From Agromyces protaetiae (lineage in GTDB: Bacteria > Actinomycetota > Actinomycetes > Actinomycetales > Microbacteriaceae), in contig NZ_CP133018.1 in assembly GCF_030866785.1 (NCBI RefSeq), positions 1,674,001 through 1,738,000 on the forward strand: a stretch of 64,000 bases of DNA, read 5' to 3'. Position numbers and translations under genes: made by a program. This document shows, in pieces, positions 36,081 through 44,809 of this stretch. The first letter of the stretch is position 1, and each line of letters starts with the position of its first letter. Under the pieces are notes generated by a model. The model saw only the letters and a program-made list of their open reading frames with translations. It had not been told where the DNA came from and did not search any database.

Positions 36081-36533
36081 TCAGCGCGCGGCGCGGCGCC
36101 GCCGCGGCAGGTAGCCGCCGGCCTCGAGCCCGGCCTCGATCTCGAACCGGTTGCGCAGCGGATCGCGGCCGGCGATGAGGTACAGCAGCGGGAAGAGCAT
36201 GCCGTATCTGCGCCACTGCCGCCGATGGATCGCCTCGTGGCCGAGCACCCGGTCGTGCACGTTCCGGTCGGTCAGGTAACAGCCGCCGACGCAGGCGCCG
36301 CCGCGGCCGAACGCCCACTTCGGCATGCCGCGGAAGACGATCAGCCCGCGGCGCCGCTCGACCGGGCCGGTGCTCAGCAGGAAGCCCCAGGTCGCGCCGA
36401 CGGCCGTGGCGAACCAGTACCCGGCGAGGCTGACGGGGGAGTCGGTCAGGCGGATCCGGATGATTCGTGACGGCGGCTCAGTCGGGAAGCCCCTGCCGCC
36501 CGGGCGTTCCGCTCCTGGGTCGACGCCGGTCAC
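36081..36533 (-). CDS. Small conserved protein with an HExxH motif
   Basis: This 150-residue protein starts at a GTG overlapping the stop of the upstream reductase gene (GTGA), so it is co-translated with it. One membrane segment is likely (SLAGYWFATAVGATWGFLL, about residues 33-51). VLGHEAIHRRQW has the HExxH pattern of zinc metallopeptidases, and a later FEIEAGLEAGGY could supply a third ligand. The conserved RGMPKWAFGRGGACVGGCYLT contains two Cys. Relatives in Microbacteriaceae are, to my recollection, often loosely named Fe-S oxidoreductase, for which I see no cluster motif. Function unknown. Confidence 0.7.
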   Translation of the reverse strand: MTGVDPGAERPGGRGFPTEPPSRIIRIRLTDSPVSLAGYWFATAVGATWGFLLSTGPVERRRGLIVFRGMPKWAFGRGGACVGGCYLTDRNVHDRVLGHEAIHRRQWRRYGMLFPLLYLIAGRDPLRNRFEIEAGLEAGGYLPRRRRAAR

Positions 36534-37972
36534 GCCGCGGCCTCCGGCCGGCCGAGCGTCTCGAGCAGCCGCAGCCAGATCTCGCTCACCGACGGGAACG
36601 CGGGCACCGCGTGCCACAGCCGGCGCACCGGCACCTCGCCGACGACGGCGATCGTCGCGGCCTGCAGCAGCTCGCCCACATCCTGACCGACGAACGTCGC
36701 GCCGACGACGAGGTCGCGATCGGTGTCGATCACGAGCTTCGCGCGGCCCGCCTGCCCCTCGGAGTGGATGCCGGTGCCGCTCACCGCGTCGAGGCCGACC
36801 TCGACCGTGCGCACCGCCAGTCCGGCCTCACGCGCCGCGGCCTCGGTGCGGCCGATGCTCGCGACCTCGGGCTCGGCGTAGATGATGGCCGGCACCGCCG
36901 CATGGTCGGCGGTCGCGACGTGCACTCCCCACGGTGCGTCGTCGACGGCACCGCCGAGCGCGCGGGCCGCGATGACGTCGCCCGCGGCACGCGCCTGATA
37001 CTTGCCCTGATGCGTGAGCAGCGCGCGGTGGGTGACGTCGCCGACCGCGTACAGCCAGTCGCCTTCGCCGTCGGCGCCCGGTACGAGCAGCGTGTCGTCG
37101 ACCTCGATCCAGGAGCCCGGCTCGAGTCCGACGGTCTCGAGGCCGAGATCGCCCGTTCGCGGCGTCCGGCCGGTCGCGACGAGCACCTCGTCGGCGACGA
37201 TGGTCTCGCCGCCGGGCAGCGTGATCACGACCTCGCCGTCGGCGTTCCGTTCGACGCGGTCGGGCGAGGTGTGCAGGCGCACCGTGGCGCCGAGCTCGCG
37301 GAGTCCGTCGGCGACGGCCTCGCCCGCGAACGGCTCCTGCGCGGAGAGCAGCCCGCTCCGGGCGAGCACCGTGACCTCGGAGCCGAACCCGGCGTACGCG
37401 GTCGCCATCTCGACCGCGACCGTGCCGCCGCCGATGACCGCCAGTCGCGCGGGCGCCTCCTGCGCCGAGGTGGCCTCACGGCTGGTCCAGGGCCGGGCCT
37501 CGGCGAGCCCGTCGATGGCCGGCATCGCCGCGTCGGATCCGGTGGCGACGGCGACCGCGTGCCGGGCGACGAGCGTGACGCTCGAACCGTCGGGGTGTTC
37601 GATCACGACGCGACGTGGCCCGTCGAGTCGGCCGTGGCCGCGCTCGAGGTCGATGCCGACGCTCGCCAGCCAGGTCGCACCGCCCTCGTCGGACCAGTCG
37701 GACACGAATGCGTTGCGCCGACGGAACACGGCGCCGACGTCGAGCCCGCCGGTCACGGCCTCGGCGGCGCCCGGCACGCGCTGCGCGGCGCGCAGCGCCG
37801 CCGCACTCCTGAGCAACGTCTTGGAAGGGACGCACGCCCAGTACGAGCACTCGCCGCCCACGAGCTCGCGTTCGACGATCACCACCTCGAGCCCGGCAGC
37901 ACGTGCCCGGTCGGCGACGTTCTCACCGACGGGTCCGGCGCCGATCACCACGACATCGACTTCGAGCTGCAT
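36530..37972 (-). CDS. FAD/NAD(P)-dependent pyridine nucleotide-disulfide oxidoreductase
   Basis: This 480-residue flavoprotein belongs to the dihydrolipoamide dehydrogenase/mercuric reductase family. It has the FAD motif VVVIGAGPVGENVA, the redox-active Cys pair in GGECSYWACVPSKTLLR, an NAD(P) motif IGGGTVAVEMATAY, the second FAD loop YAVGDVTHRALLTHQGKYQAR and a dimerisation domain ending HAVPAFPSVSEIW, where the His-Glu pair partly departs from the usual HPTxxE. It is not beside E1 or E2 genes, so a Lpd role in the Kgd complex is unsure. The substrate disulfide is unknown. Start ATG 37972 gives MQLEVDVVV. Confidence 0.88.
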   Translation of the reverse strand: MQLEVDVVVIGAGPVGENVADRARAAGLEVVIVERELVGGECSYWACVPSKTLLRSAAALRAAQRVPGAAEAVTGGLDVGAVFRRRNAFVSDWSDEGGATWLASVGIDLERGHGRLDGPRRVVIEHPDGSSVTLVARHAVAVATGSDAAMPAIDGLAEARPWTSREATSAQEAPARLAVIGGGTVAVEMATAYAGFGSEVTVLARSGLLSAQEPFAGEAVADGLRELGATVRLHTSPDRVERNADGEVVITLPGGETIVADEVLVATGRTPRTGDLGLETVGLEPGSWIEVDDTLLVPGADGEGDWLYAVGDVTHRALLTHQGKYQARAAGDVIAARALGGAVDDAPWGVHVATADHAAVPAIIYAEPEVASIGRTEAAAREAGLAVRTVEVGLDAVSGTGIHSEGQAGRAKLVIDTDRDLVVGATFVGQDVGELLQAATIAVVGEVPVRRLWHAVPAFPSVSEIWLRLLETLGRPEAAA

Positions 37973-38167
37973 ACTCGTCCCTTCCTCGTGCCCCTCGTGG
38001 GGACACAGTCCGTTCGTCAGCCTATGCAGCGCGCGCGCTCCAGGGAACGGCTTGCATCGGCGTGCGCGATGCAGCACGCACGCGAGCGCCTGCGGGCGTG
38101 TGACCGCACTCGGGCCGCGCCGCCTGCCCACGCCGCGGCGCCGCCAGCTCAGGCCGAGCCCCGCTGC

Positions 38168-39013
38168 TCAGGCCGAGGGCGACGACGCGAGCGCCCCCAC
38201 CAGCCGGAGGATGGTCGGCAGGTCGTCGTTCGCGGCCTCGGGCGTGCCCGGGGCGAACCCGGCGATCGCGGCGCCCGCGAGTGGGAACCGGGCGGTGACC
38301 TCGCGCACGAGCGCGACGAGGGTCGTCGCATCGACCCCGAACGGCATCGGGTACGAGAGCCCCGCAAGCGCCGAAGGATCGAGCACGTCGAGATCGACAT
38401 GCACGAACACCCGGCTCGCGCCGGTGGCCTCGAGGGCTGCGATCACCAGCGTCGGGTCGGAGAGGTCCTCGACCGTCAGCGTCTGGACGCCGTGCTCGTC
38501 GATGAAACGCCGCTCCTCGTCGTCGAACGCCCGCGCACCGCCGATGACGAGCCGCCCCGGTGCGACGCGCAGGTCGTCGACGAGCGTGAGCCCCTCGGCG
38601 CCGTCGCCGGCGATCGCACGCAGGGTCATGCCGCCGAAGCCGCCCGACGGCGACGATTCGGGCGTATTGAGATCCGGGTGCGCATCGAGCCAGAGCACGG
38701 CGAGGTCACCGCCCGTGCGGCGGGAGGCGTCGGCGACCGCGGCGACGCTCGCCCCGCAGTCGCCGCCGATCGTGATCGGCAGGCCCGAGACGGACGCGAG
38801 GGCCTGTTCCGTCCGCTCACGGACGCGGAGAATGGCGCTGTACCGCTGCACCCCGGTGCCGAGCGCGTCACCGGCCTCGACGGGGACGTCGACGACGATC
38901 GTGGCGGCCGATGGAAGGTCGCCCTGGATGGCGGCCGCCCCGTCGGCGTGGCTCATCGCGCGGGCCGAGACCGAACCTTGCCAGACGGGCACGACGACGA
39001 ACGTGGCCGGCAT
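38168..39013 (-). CDS. Arginase/agmatinase-family protein with a Cys in a metal-ligand position
   Basis: This 281-residue protein has the ureohydrolase motifs LWLDAHPDLNT (Asp 110, His 112, Asp 114) and HVDLDVLDP (Asp 207, Asp 209). The first motif, normally GGDHS with a manganese-binding His, reads GGDCG here (Cys about 86). Other family members with this change exist in Actinobacteria to my recollection, and their substrate is unsettled. It might hydrolyse arginine, agmatine, formimino-glutamate or something else. The amino end is short. The gene is followed by a 195-base spacer before the reductase and lies after the pspA terminator. Confidence 0.85.
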   Translation of the reverse strand: MPATFVVVPVWQGSVSARAMSHADGAAAIQGDLPSAATIVVDVPVEAGDALGTGVQRYSAILRVRERTEQALASVSGLPITIGGDCGASVAAVADASRRTGGDLAVLWLDAHPDLNTPESSPSGGFGGMTLRAIAGDGAEGLTLVDDLRVAPGRLVIGGARAFDDEERRFIDEHGVQTLTVEDLSDPTLVIAALEATGASRVFVHVDLDVLDPSALAGLSYPMPFGVDATTLVALVREVTARFPLAGAAIAGFAPGTPEAANDDLPTILRLVGALASSPSA

Positions 39014-39050
39014 GCGCGATCTCCTTCCGTGGGTTGGAGCGACCGGCTTC

Positions 39051-39080
39051 GGATGCCCCGGGCGATCGCCCGAGGCATCC
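39051..39080 (-). terminator. Hairpin downstream of pspA
   Basis: GGATGCC(C)CGGGCG and CGCCCG(A)GGCATCC form a stem of thirteen pairs with one C-A mismatch and a two-base loop, 11-40 bases past the pspA stop. The right arm carries CGAGGCATCC. Confidence 0.8.
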
Positions 39081-39090
39081 GCCCGGATGG

Positions 39091-39831
39091 TCAGCTGCCG
39101 ATGGCGCCCTGCGACGAGCCGCCCGCTTTGAGCGCCGCGAGACGCGCGTCGACCTCGGTGAGCTCACCGAGGTCGTCGAGCTCGGCGAACTGCGCGTCGA
39201 GGGTCGAGGCCGTGAGCTCGGCCTGGCCGCGGACGACGGCCTCTTCGCGCCGGATCTTCTGTTCGAAGCGTCCGAGCTCGCTCGTCGGGTCGAGGATGTC
39301 GATCGACTTGACCGCGTCGTGCACCTGGCGCTGCGCGGCGGCCGTCTTCGACCGCGCGACCAGCTCGTTGCGCTTGTTCTGCAGCTGGACGAGCTTCTCT
39401 TTCATGCCGTTCAAGCCGGTCTTCAGCTTGTTCACGACGTCGGTCTGCGCGGCGATCTGCGGCTCGGCGGCGCGCGCCTCGTTCTCGGACGAGATCTGGC
39501 GGCTGAGCGCGACCTTCGCGAGGTTGTCGAACTTGTCGGCACCGCTCGCATCGCCCGCCGTGCGGAGCTCGTCGCCCTTCCGGCTCGCCGCGACGGCCTT
39601 CTCGCCCCACTCGCGCGCCGCGTTGACGTCTTCGCGGTGGTCGTCTTCGAGCAGGCGCAGGTTGCCGATGGTCTCAGCGATCGCGGCCTCGGCGTCGGCG
39701 ATGGAGCTGGTGTAGTCCCGCACCATCTGATCGAGCATCTTCTCGGGGTCTTCCGCCTCATCGAGGAGTGAGTTGATGTTCGCGCGGACCAGCTGCGAGA
39801 TTCGGCCGAAGATGGACTGCTTGTTGCTCAT
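39091..39831 (-). CDS. pspA: PspA/IM30-family envelope-stress protein
   Basis: This 246-residue, almost wholly helical protein is of the PspA/Vipp1 (ESCRT-III-like) family, which polymerises on damaged membranes. It opens MSNKQSIFGRISQLVRANIN, the amphipathic membrane-binding helix. The long coiled coil runs from DEAEDPEKMLDQMVRDYTSS to about residue 215, with a Gly/Ser-rich end. The start at 39831 follows GGAAGGAAC. It lies 85 bases after a TPM-domain gene on the same strand; PspA and TPM pairs recur in bacterial stress loci. Confidence 0.93.
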   Translation of the reverse strand: MSNKQSIFGRISQLVRANINSLLDEAEDPEKMLDQMVRDYTSSIADAEAAIAETIGNLRLLEDDHREDVNAAREWGEKAVAASRKGDELRTAGDASGADKFDNLAKVALSRQISSENEARAAEPQIAAQTDVVNKLKTGLNGMKEKLVQLQNKRNELVARSKTAAAQRQVHDAVKSIDILDPTSELGRFEQKIRREEAVVRGQAELTASTLDAQFAELDDLGELTEVDARLAALKAGGSSQGAIGS

Positions 39832-39916
39832 GGGAGTTCCTTCCGTTCTGGTCGAGGTGCGGCGGGTGCCGCGTGAGGAGTGTGGGCCGGGTCGGGTGCC
39901 TCGGGGTGGCCTGGCG

Positions 39917-41980
39917 TCAGAATCGGCCTCCGCTTCCGCGGCGGCCGCGCGTGCCGCCGCCGCCGAAGCTGCCCGCGGAACGGCCGCCACCGAAGCTTCC
40001 GCCGAAGCCACCGGAGCGCCGCCCACCGCCGCCGCCACCGAAGCCACCGAAGCCCCCGCCGCCACCGCCGAACCCACCGCCCCGGCTCCGGCCGCCGCCG
40101 AGCACCTGGTCGATGAGGATGCCGCCGAGGACCGCGCCGAAGAGATCTCCGCCACTCGCACCGCGGCCGGTGCCGGGCATCATGCCGCCGGCAGGCGCTC
40201 CGCCACCCCAGCCGCCGTCGAACCCGCCGACATCCTGCTGCGCGAGCCGCATGGCTTCGGCCGCCAGGCGCTCGGCCTGCTGGGCATTGCCGAGGGCCGC
40301 GGCCGGGTCGCCCGCGCGGCCCTGCTCGGCGAGGGCGAGGACTCGGCCGGCTTCGGCGAGCCGGGTGCGCGCCTCGGCGCCCACCGCACCGCGACGTGCG
40401 ACGAGGTAGTCTTCGGCGGCCTGCAGCTGCGCCCGCGCGGCGAGCAGGGACCGGTCGAGCTGGGCCGCGGCACGGATCGCGCGCTCTGCCGCCTCTCGCG
40501 CCGCTCCGATTGCGCCGTCGATGCCGGCGTTGGCCTGCTCGACCCGGGCCTGGAGCGCCAGCGGGTCGGGCCGCGGTTCGGCGAGTGCCGCCCGGAGGGA
40601 CGCCGCCTCAGCGGCCGTGGTCTGCGCGATCTGCGCGAGCGAAGCGTCGGCCTGCGCGGTGCGTACGTCGCTCTCGAGGTCGGCCACCCCCGCGGCGACG
40701 GCCTGCTCGGCGGCCGCGAGGTCGGCGGCGAGCCGCTCGATCGCGCCCGTGAGCACGACCGCCTGGTCGGCCGCCTCCTCGGCGGCCCGGATCTCGACGG
40801 CGGCCTCACCCGGCCGGTTCTCGTCGAGTGCCGTGCCCGCACCGTCGGCGGCCTCACGCGCGAAGGCCAGCCGGGACTCGGCCTGCGCGACGTTGTCGGC
40901 GACGGGCGCCGTCGCGGTCTCGGCATACCGCTCGCGGAGCGCCGTGAGCCGGTCGCGCGCGGGAGCCACGCGCGCCGCGGCCTCGTCGATCTCGCGCCTG
41001 ACGCGTTCGAGCTCGGCCGGTGCGTTCCGTTCGAGCGCGCGCAACTCGTCGAACCGCTCGGCCTGTGCGTCGAGCTCGGCATCGGCCTCGCCCGTGAGCC
41101 TGAGGATGCCGCCGTACCACTCGCGGCGCTGCGCCTCGGTGTCGGGCTCGGCGTCGTCGAGCCTTTGCTGGAGGGCGAACGCCTCGGCGATCTTCGCCTC
41201 CGCGGCCTGCACCGCCGCACGGAACGGCTGGGTCGCCTCGTCGCCGTAGGAGGCGATGGCGAAGCCGAGCTCCTCCTTGCTCGTTCGGATGGCGTCGTCG
41301 GCCGCGACGAGCGCGCCGCCCGCCTGGCGGCGCAGCTCCTCGAGCGGGACCTGCGGCACCTCGGGCGCCGCACCTGGACCGCCGCCCCGCCGCTTGCGGC
41401 GGGCGACCACGAGGACCACGACGACGACGATCGCGCCGGCGATCACGAGGAACCAGATCAGTCCCCACACCCAACCGGAGCCGCCAGTGTCGCCCGCGAG
41501 TGCCTCGGCCGCGGCGATCGCCGCGCCCGCCCAGTCCTCGGCACGGAGTCGCGGTTCGACGACCTCCTGCGCGATGCGCCGGACCTCGTCATCGGAGAGG
41601 GATGCCTGGTCGGCGACGGAGAAGTCGTAGGTGCGCCCGTCGACCGCGACGGCGAGCAGATAGTCCTCGTCGCCGAGCCCGTTCGCGATCGCGGTGTCGG
41701 CGGCCCACGCGTCAGCCGCCTCGGGGTTCGTGAACTCGTCGACGTACGCGACGAAGAGCTGCCGGCCGCTGCGGTCGGCCGCCTCGCCGATCGCCCGTTC
41801 GACCTCGGCGGTCTGCCCACCCAGCGCGCCGACCGTGTCGACGATGGGGGATTGACCGAAGGAGACGGGATCTTCCGCGAACGCTGGAGCGCCGATCGTG
41901 AGTCCTCCGGCGACCGCGGCTCCGGCGAGGGCGATCAACCAGCGTCGAGACGTGTGCACCTGCGCGATCCCCCATTCCAA
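39917..41980 (-). CDS. TPM-domain membrane protein with coiled coil and Gly-rich tail
   Basis: This 687-residue exported protein has a signal peptide (cleaved near APAFAEDPVS, about residue 36), an extracytoplasmic TPM domain (about 40-165, with DYLLAVAVDGRTYDFSV and EDWAGAAIAAAEAL), one membrane helix (about 170-190), a long Ala/Glu/Arg coiled coil (about 200-590) and a C-terminus of Gly-rich repeats (RGGGFGGGGGGFGGF). TPM domains are found in phosphatase-like and photosystem-repair proteins. The coiled coil would lie in the cytoplasm next to PspA. Whether it has enzyme activity is not evident. Confidence 0.88.
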   Translation of the reverse strand: MEWGIAQVHTSRRWLIALAGAAVAGGLTIGAPAFAEDPVSFGQSPIVDTVGALGGQTAEVERAIGEAADRSGRQLFVAYVDEFTNPEAADAWAADTAIANGLGDEDYLLAVAVDGRTYDFSVADQASLSDDEVRRIAQEVVEPRLRAEDWAGAAIAAAEALAGDTGGSGWVWGLIWFLVIAGAIVVVVVLVVARRKRRGGGPGAAPEVPQVPLEELRRQAGGALVAADDAIRTSKEELGFAIASYGDEATQPFRAAVQAAEAKIAEAFALQQRLDDAEPDTEAQRREWYGGILRLTGEADAELDAQAERFDELRALERNAPAELERVRREIDEAAARVAPARDRLTALRERYAETATAPVADNVAQAESRLAFAREAADGAGTALDENRPGEAAVEIRAAEEAADQAVVLTGAIERLAADLAAAEQAVAAGVADLESDVRTAQADASLAQIAQTTAAEAASLRAALAEPRPDPLALQARVEQANAGIDGAIGAAREAAERAIRAAAQLDRSLLAARAQLQAAEDYLVARRGAVGAEARTRLAEAGRVLALAEQGRAGDPAAALGNAQQAERLAAEAMRLAQQDVGGFDGGWGGGAPAGGMMPGTGRGASGGDLFGAVLGGILIDQVLGGGRSRGGGFGGGGGGFGGFGGGGGGRRSGGFGGSFGGGRSAGSFGGGGTRGRRGSGGRF

Positions 41981-42069
41981 CGGACGATCCCGAGTCTAGG
42001 ACCGGCCACCGACGGGCGTCCACGGACTCCAGGCGTTCTCCCGGGTGTGCTATCGGGCGCCGATGCCGG

Positions 42070-42888
42070 TCACTCCACCGTCAGCGGCGCGAGCGGGGAG
42101 AGCACCACGATGTCGGGCTGCTGCGGGTCGTCGGGCACCACGACGACGGACGCGGCCAGCGTGTATCCGCCTGGTGGCAGTGCCGTCGGGACGCGTGCGG
42201 TGAGGCAGCGCACCGCCTCGATCGCCGCTGGCAGCTCGACCGACTCACCGGGGGAGAGGTCGACCGGCTCGCTCGCACGCAACGGGTCCGCGTCCGGACG
42301 CATCGCCACGACCGTCCCGTCCGCATCGGCGATGGCGATGGCCGGGGCCATGCGGAGCGACCCCTCGATCCGGTCGGTGCCGGTGTTGGTGAGGGTGACG
42401 GTCGCCTCGCCCGTGCTCCCGCCGGTCACGGCGGCGTCAGGCCGCACCGTGGCGGTCAGCGCGCCGACCGACGCATCCGACGCATCCGACGCATCCGACC
42501 CCTCCGATGTGCCCGGCGCAGCGAGGATCGGGGCGCCGCACTGGTTCATCGCCGAGAGCCGGCCGAGCGCGACGTCGCCATGACTCGCCTCGTCGCGCGG
42601 CGCGACGGCCATCTCCTGCCCCTCGGTCGCCGGGACGAGACCGTTCGCGGCGACCGGTGCGTCCGCGGTCGTCGACGGGCCGACGACCCCGGCGAGGCCG
42701 CCGATCAGCCCGGCGGTGGCGACCAGCGCGGCGACCGCGGTCGTGCCGCCCAGGACGGCGTTGCGCCGGCGACGGCGCGATCGCCGGCTCGCCTCGATCA
42801 CGGCGTCGGCATCGAGCTCACGCGTGCCCGAGGCATCCGCCGCCCGTCGCAGCGCCTCGCGCAGCCGGTCCTGCTCAGGTGCGGACAT
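42070..42888 (-). CDS. Single-pass membrane protein paired with the sigma factor
   Basis: This 272-residue protein has a cytoplasmic start (MSAPEQDRLREALRRAADAS, typical of anti-sigma partners in Microbacteriaceae), a basic run RRSRRRRRN, a membrane helix at about 46-70, and an extracytoplasmic part of about 200 residues with a short DAS repeat (SDASDASDAS, from a 9-bp triplication) and an immunoglobulin-like beta pattern (EATVTLTNTGTDRIEG). No zinc-binding HxxxCxxC motif is present. It overlaps the sigma gene by 14 bases. A role as regulator of that sigma factor is inferred from the pairing. Confidence 0.65.
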   Translation of the reverse strand: MSAPEQDRLREALRRAADASGTRELDADAVIEASRRSRRRRRNAVLGGTTAVAALVATAGLIGGLAGVVGPSTTADAPVAANGLVPATEGQEMAVAPRDEASHGDVALGRLSAMNQCGAPILAAPGTSEGSDASDASDASVGALTATVRPDAAVTGGSTGEATVTLTNTGTDRIEGSLRMAPAIAIADADGTVVAMRPDADPLRASEPVDLSPGESVELPAAIEAVRCLTARVPTALPPGGYTLAASVVVVPDDPQQPDIVVLSPLAPLTVE

Positions 42889-43408
42889 CCGCGCCCCCTC
42901 TCTCGGTCCGGCCCTCGCCGGACGCCTCGAGTGCGGAGGAGAGCGCCCGCAGCGCATCGGACAGGTACCGCTTGACCGCACCCGAGCTGATGCCGAGCGT
43001 CGTCGCGATCTGGTCGACGGTCAGGTCCTCGTAATAGCGCAGCACGATGCACGCCGACTGTCGCGGCGACAACGCGCGCACGCGGGTCGCGAGGTCGAGC
43101 CGGGCATCCGCGGCCTCGGTCGGCGCGTCGACCGCCGCGGGTGCGTCCACGAGGTGACGGATGCCTCGCCAGGTGCGCTCGCGCCGCGAACGGTCGATCA
43201 CCGCGTTGAGGATCGCCCGCCGCACGTACGCCTCGGCCTTGGCCAGGGTGAGGGCCATGCGCGGTCGCCCGAACGTGCGCACGAGCGCATCCTGGACGAG
43301 GTCCGCCGCGTCCGCGTCGTTGCCCGTGAGCAGGTACGCGTACCGCACGAGCGCATCGCCGCGCTCGGCGACGAGTCTCGTCGCCACGGCATCCCATGCG
43401 CCGCTCAC
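42875..43408 (-). CDS. ECF-type RNA polymerase sigma factor (SigE-like)
   Basis: This 177-residue sigma factor has region 2 (LVRYAYLLTGNDADAADLVQDALVRTF) and region 4 (LSPRQSACIVLRYYEDLTVDQIATTLG, with HTH GISSGAVKRYLSDAL). I place the start at GTG 43408 because GGGAGGAG lies seven bases before it; another GTG at 43444 is in frame but has no such site. It overlaps a membrane-protein gene that probably controls it. It is divergent from three serine hydrolase lipoprotein genes, which are natural candidate targets. Confidence 0.88.
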   Translation of the reverse strand: MSGAWDAVATRLVAERGDALVRYAYLLTGNDADAADLVQDALVRTFGRPRMALTLAKAEAYVRRAILNAVIDRSRRERTWRGIRHLVDAPAAVDAPTEAADARLDLATRVRALSPRQSACIVLRYYEDLTVDQIATTLGISSGAVKRYLSDALRALSSALEASGEGRTERGGADVRT

Positions 43409-43606
43409 CGTGTCTCCTCCCGACGACGATGGACCCGCCGTCACCCACTAGAACGACTCAGCGTACGGAAACGTTGTGGCAGACCTCGCCGGTCGCGTTC
43501 CGCACCGTACTGGACTCAGGTCTATTGTCGCGCGCGGCGGCGTCCGCCAGCCTGTCGAACGAGGTGCGGGCCGCGGAGTTCCGATCGTCCGCAGGGGAGA
43601 GGAACC

Positions 43607-44809
43607 ATGACGACCCATGATGCAGCCGTGCGCGCATCCCGGCGCGCCGGAGTGGCCGTGATCGCCGTAGCCGGCCTGCTGGTCAGCGGATGCGCCACCG
43701 GCGGAAGCGGCACTCCTGCCGCCACGCGCACCCCCGACGCGACGACCACCGTGACCCGGCCCGCGGCACCGGAGGGCGAGCTCCCCGCCGAGCTTCAGGA
43801 GCAGCTGCAGCGTGCGGTCGAGCAGGTCATGACCGAGTACGACGTGCCAGGTGCCGCTGCCGGCGTCTGGATCCCCGGTGAGGGCTCGTGGACGACCGCG
43901 GCCGGTCTTGCCGACGTCGAGGACGGGGTCGCCGCCACCACCGACATGGTCTGGCCGATCCGGAGCATCACCAAGTCGTACACGGTGACCATGCTCCTGC
44001 AGCTCGCCGACGAGGGAGCGCTGCGTCTCGACGACACCATCGACCAGTACGTCGACGGGATCACCGACGGCGACCGGATCACGCTGCTCCAGCTCGCGAA
44101 CATGTCCAGCGGCAACGCCGACTACGTCACCCAGGAGTTCTTCGACGAGTGGCAGGCCGACCCCGCGAAGATCTGGACCCTGGACGAGCTCAACAGCTTC
44201 GTGATCGACCAGCCGGCGCAGTTCGCGCCCGGAACCGAGTACCTGTACACCAACGCCAACACGAACCTGCTCGGTGCCGTGATCGAGGAGGTCACCGGGC
44301 AGTCCTACGCCGAGGCGCTGGACGAACGCATCCTCGAGCCGCTCGGGCAGACCGGCACCGCCTACCTGACCGATGTCGACGACTGGGCCGCGCCGCACCC
44401 CGTCGGCTACTTCGTGGTCGACGGCACGCCCCTCGCCCAGAACGAGAACCCCTCCATCCTCGCCGCAGCGGGGTCGCTGTTCTCGACGCTCGACGACGGC
44501 CGGGTCTGGGCCGAGATCCTCGGCACCGGTGCGCTGCTGAAGCCTGAGACCCAGGAGCTGCGGCAGATCGGGCACCAGATCCCCAAGCCGCCGTACGACC
44601 GGTACGCCGTGGGCATGGGTGAGACCGACGGCTGGTGGGGGCACAACGGTGAGGGGATCGGCTTCACCGCCGCGACCTTCCACCACCCCGACACGGGCGC
44701 GAGCATCGTCGTCTACATGAACGAATCGGACACCCCCGACAAGACGCATCCGGCGGATACGACGTTCCGCGCGCTCGCCGAGGTCCTCGCGAACGGAGCG
44801 GCCGGGTGA
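43607..44809 (+). CDS. Serine hydrolase lipoprotein (class C beta-lactamase/D-Ala-D-Ala carboxypeptidase fold)
   Basis: This 400-residue lipoprotein has the lipobox LLVSGCATG and a beta-lactamase fold (PF00144-type). The SxxK motif is in IRSITKSYTV, YxN is in YLYTNANTN, and the third motif region is GWWGHNGEGIGF. It acts outside the membrane, probably on peptidoglycan peptides, although esterases also share this fold. ATG 43607 follows GGGGAGAGG. The stop overlaps the next gene (GTGA), so it is coupled to the S13-family gene. Confidence 0.9.
   Translation: MTTHDAAVRASRRAGVAVIAVAGLLVSGCATGGSGTPAATRTPDATTTVTRPAAPEGELPAELQEQLQRAVEQVMTEYDVPGAAAGVWIPGEGSWTTAAGLADVEDGVAATTDMVWPIRSITKSYTVTMLLQLADEGALRLDDTIDQYVDGITDGDRITLLQLANMSSGNADYVTQEFFDEWQADPAKIWTLDELNSFVIDQPAQFAPGTEYLYTNANTNLLGAVIEEVTGQSYAEALDERILEPLGQTGTAYLTDVDDWAAPHPVGYFVVDGTPLAQNENPSILAAAGSLFSTLDDGRVWAEILGTGALLKPETQELRQIGHQIPKPPYDRYAVGMGETDGWWGHNGEGIGFTAATFHHPDTGASIVVYMNESDTPDKTHPADTTFRALAEVLANGAAG

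Noticed and set aside
34612..36318. Long minus-strand frame covering the repeat-filled gap 35635-36080
   Set aside because: Pro/Arg/Ala-rich translation of the GC-rich repeats; it is antisense to the siderophore-binding gene on one side and out of frame with the HExxH gene on the other.
36467..39715. Open frame of about 1080 codons on the plus strand
   Set aside because: Antisense to the disulfide reductase, arginase-family and PspA genes; no recognisable domain.
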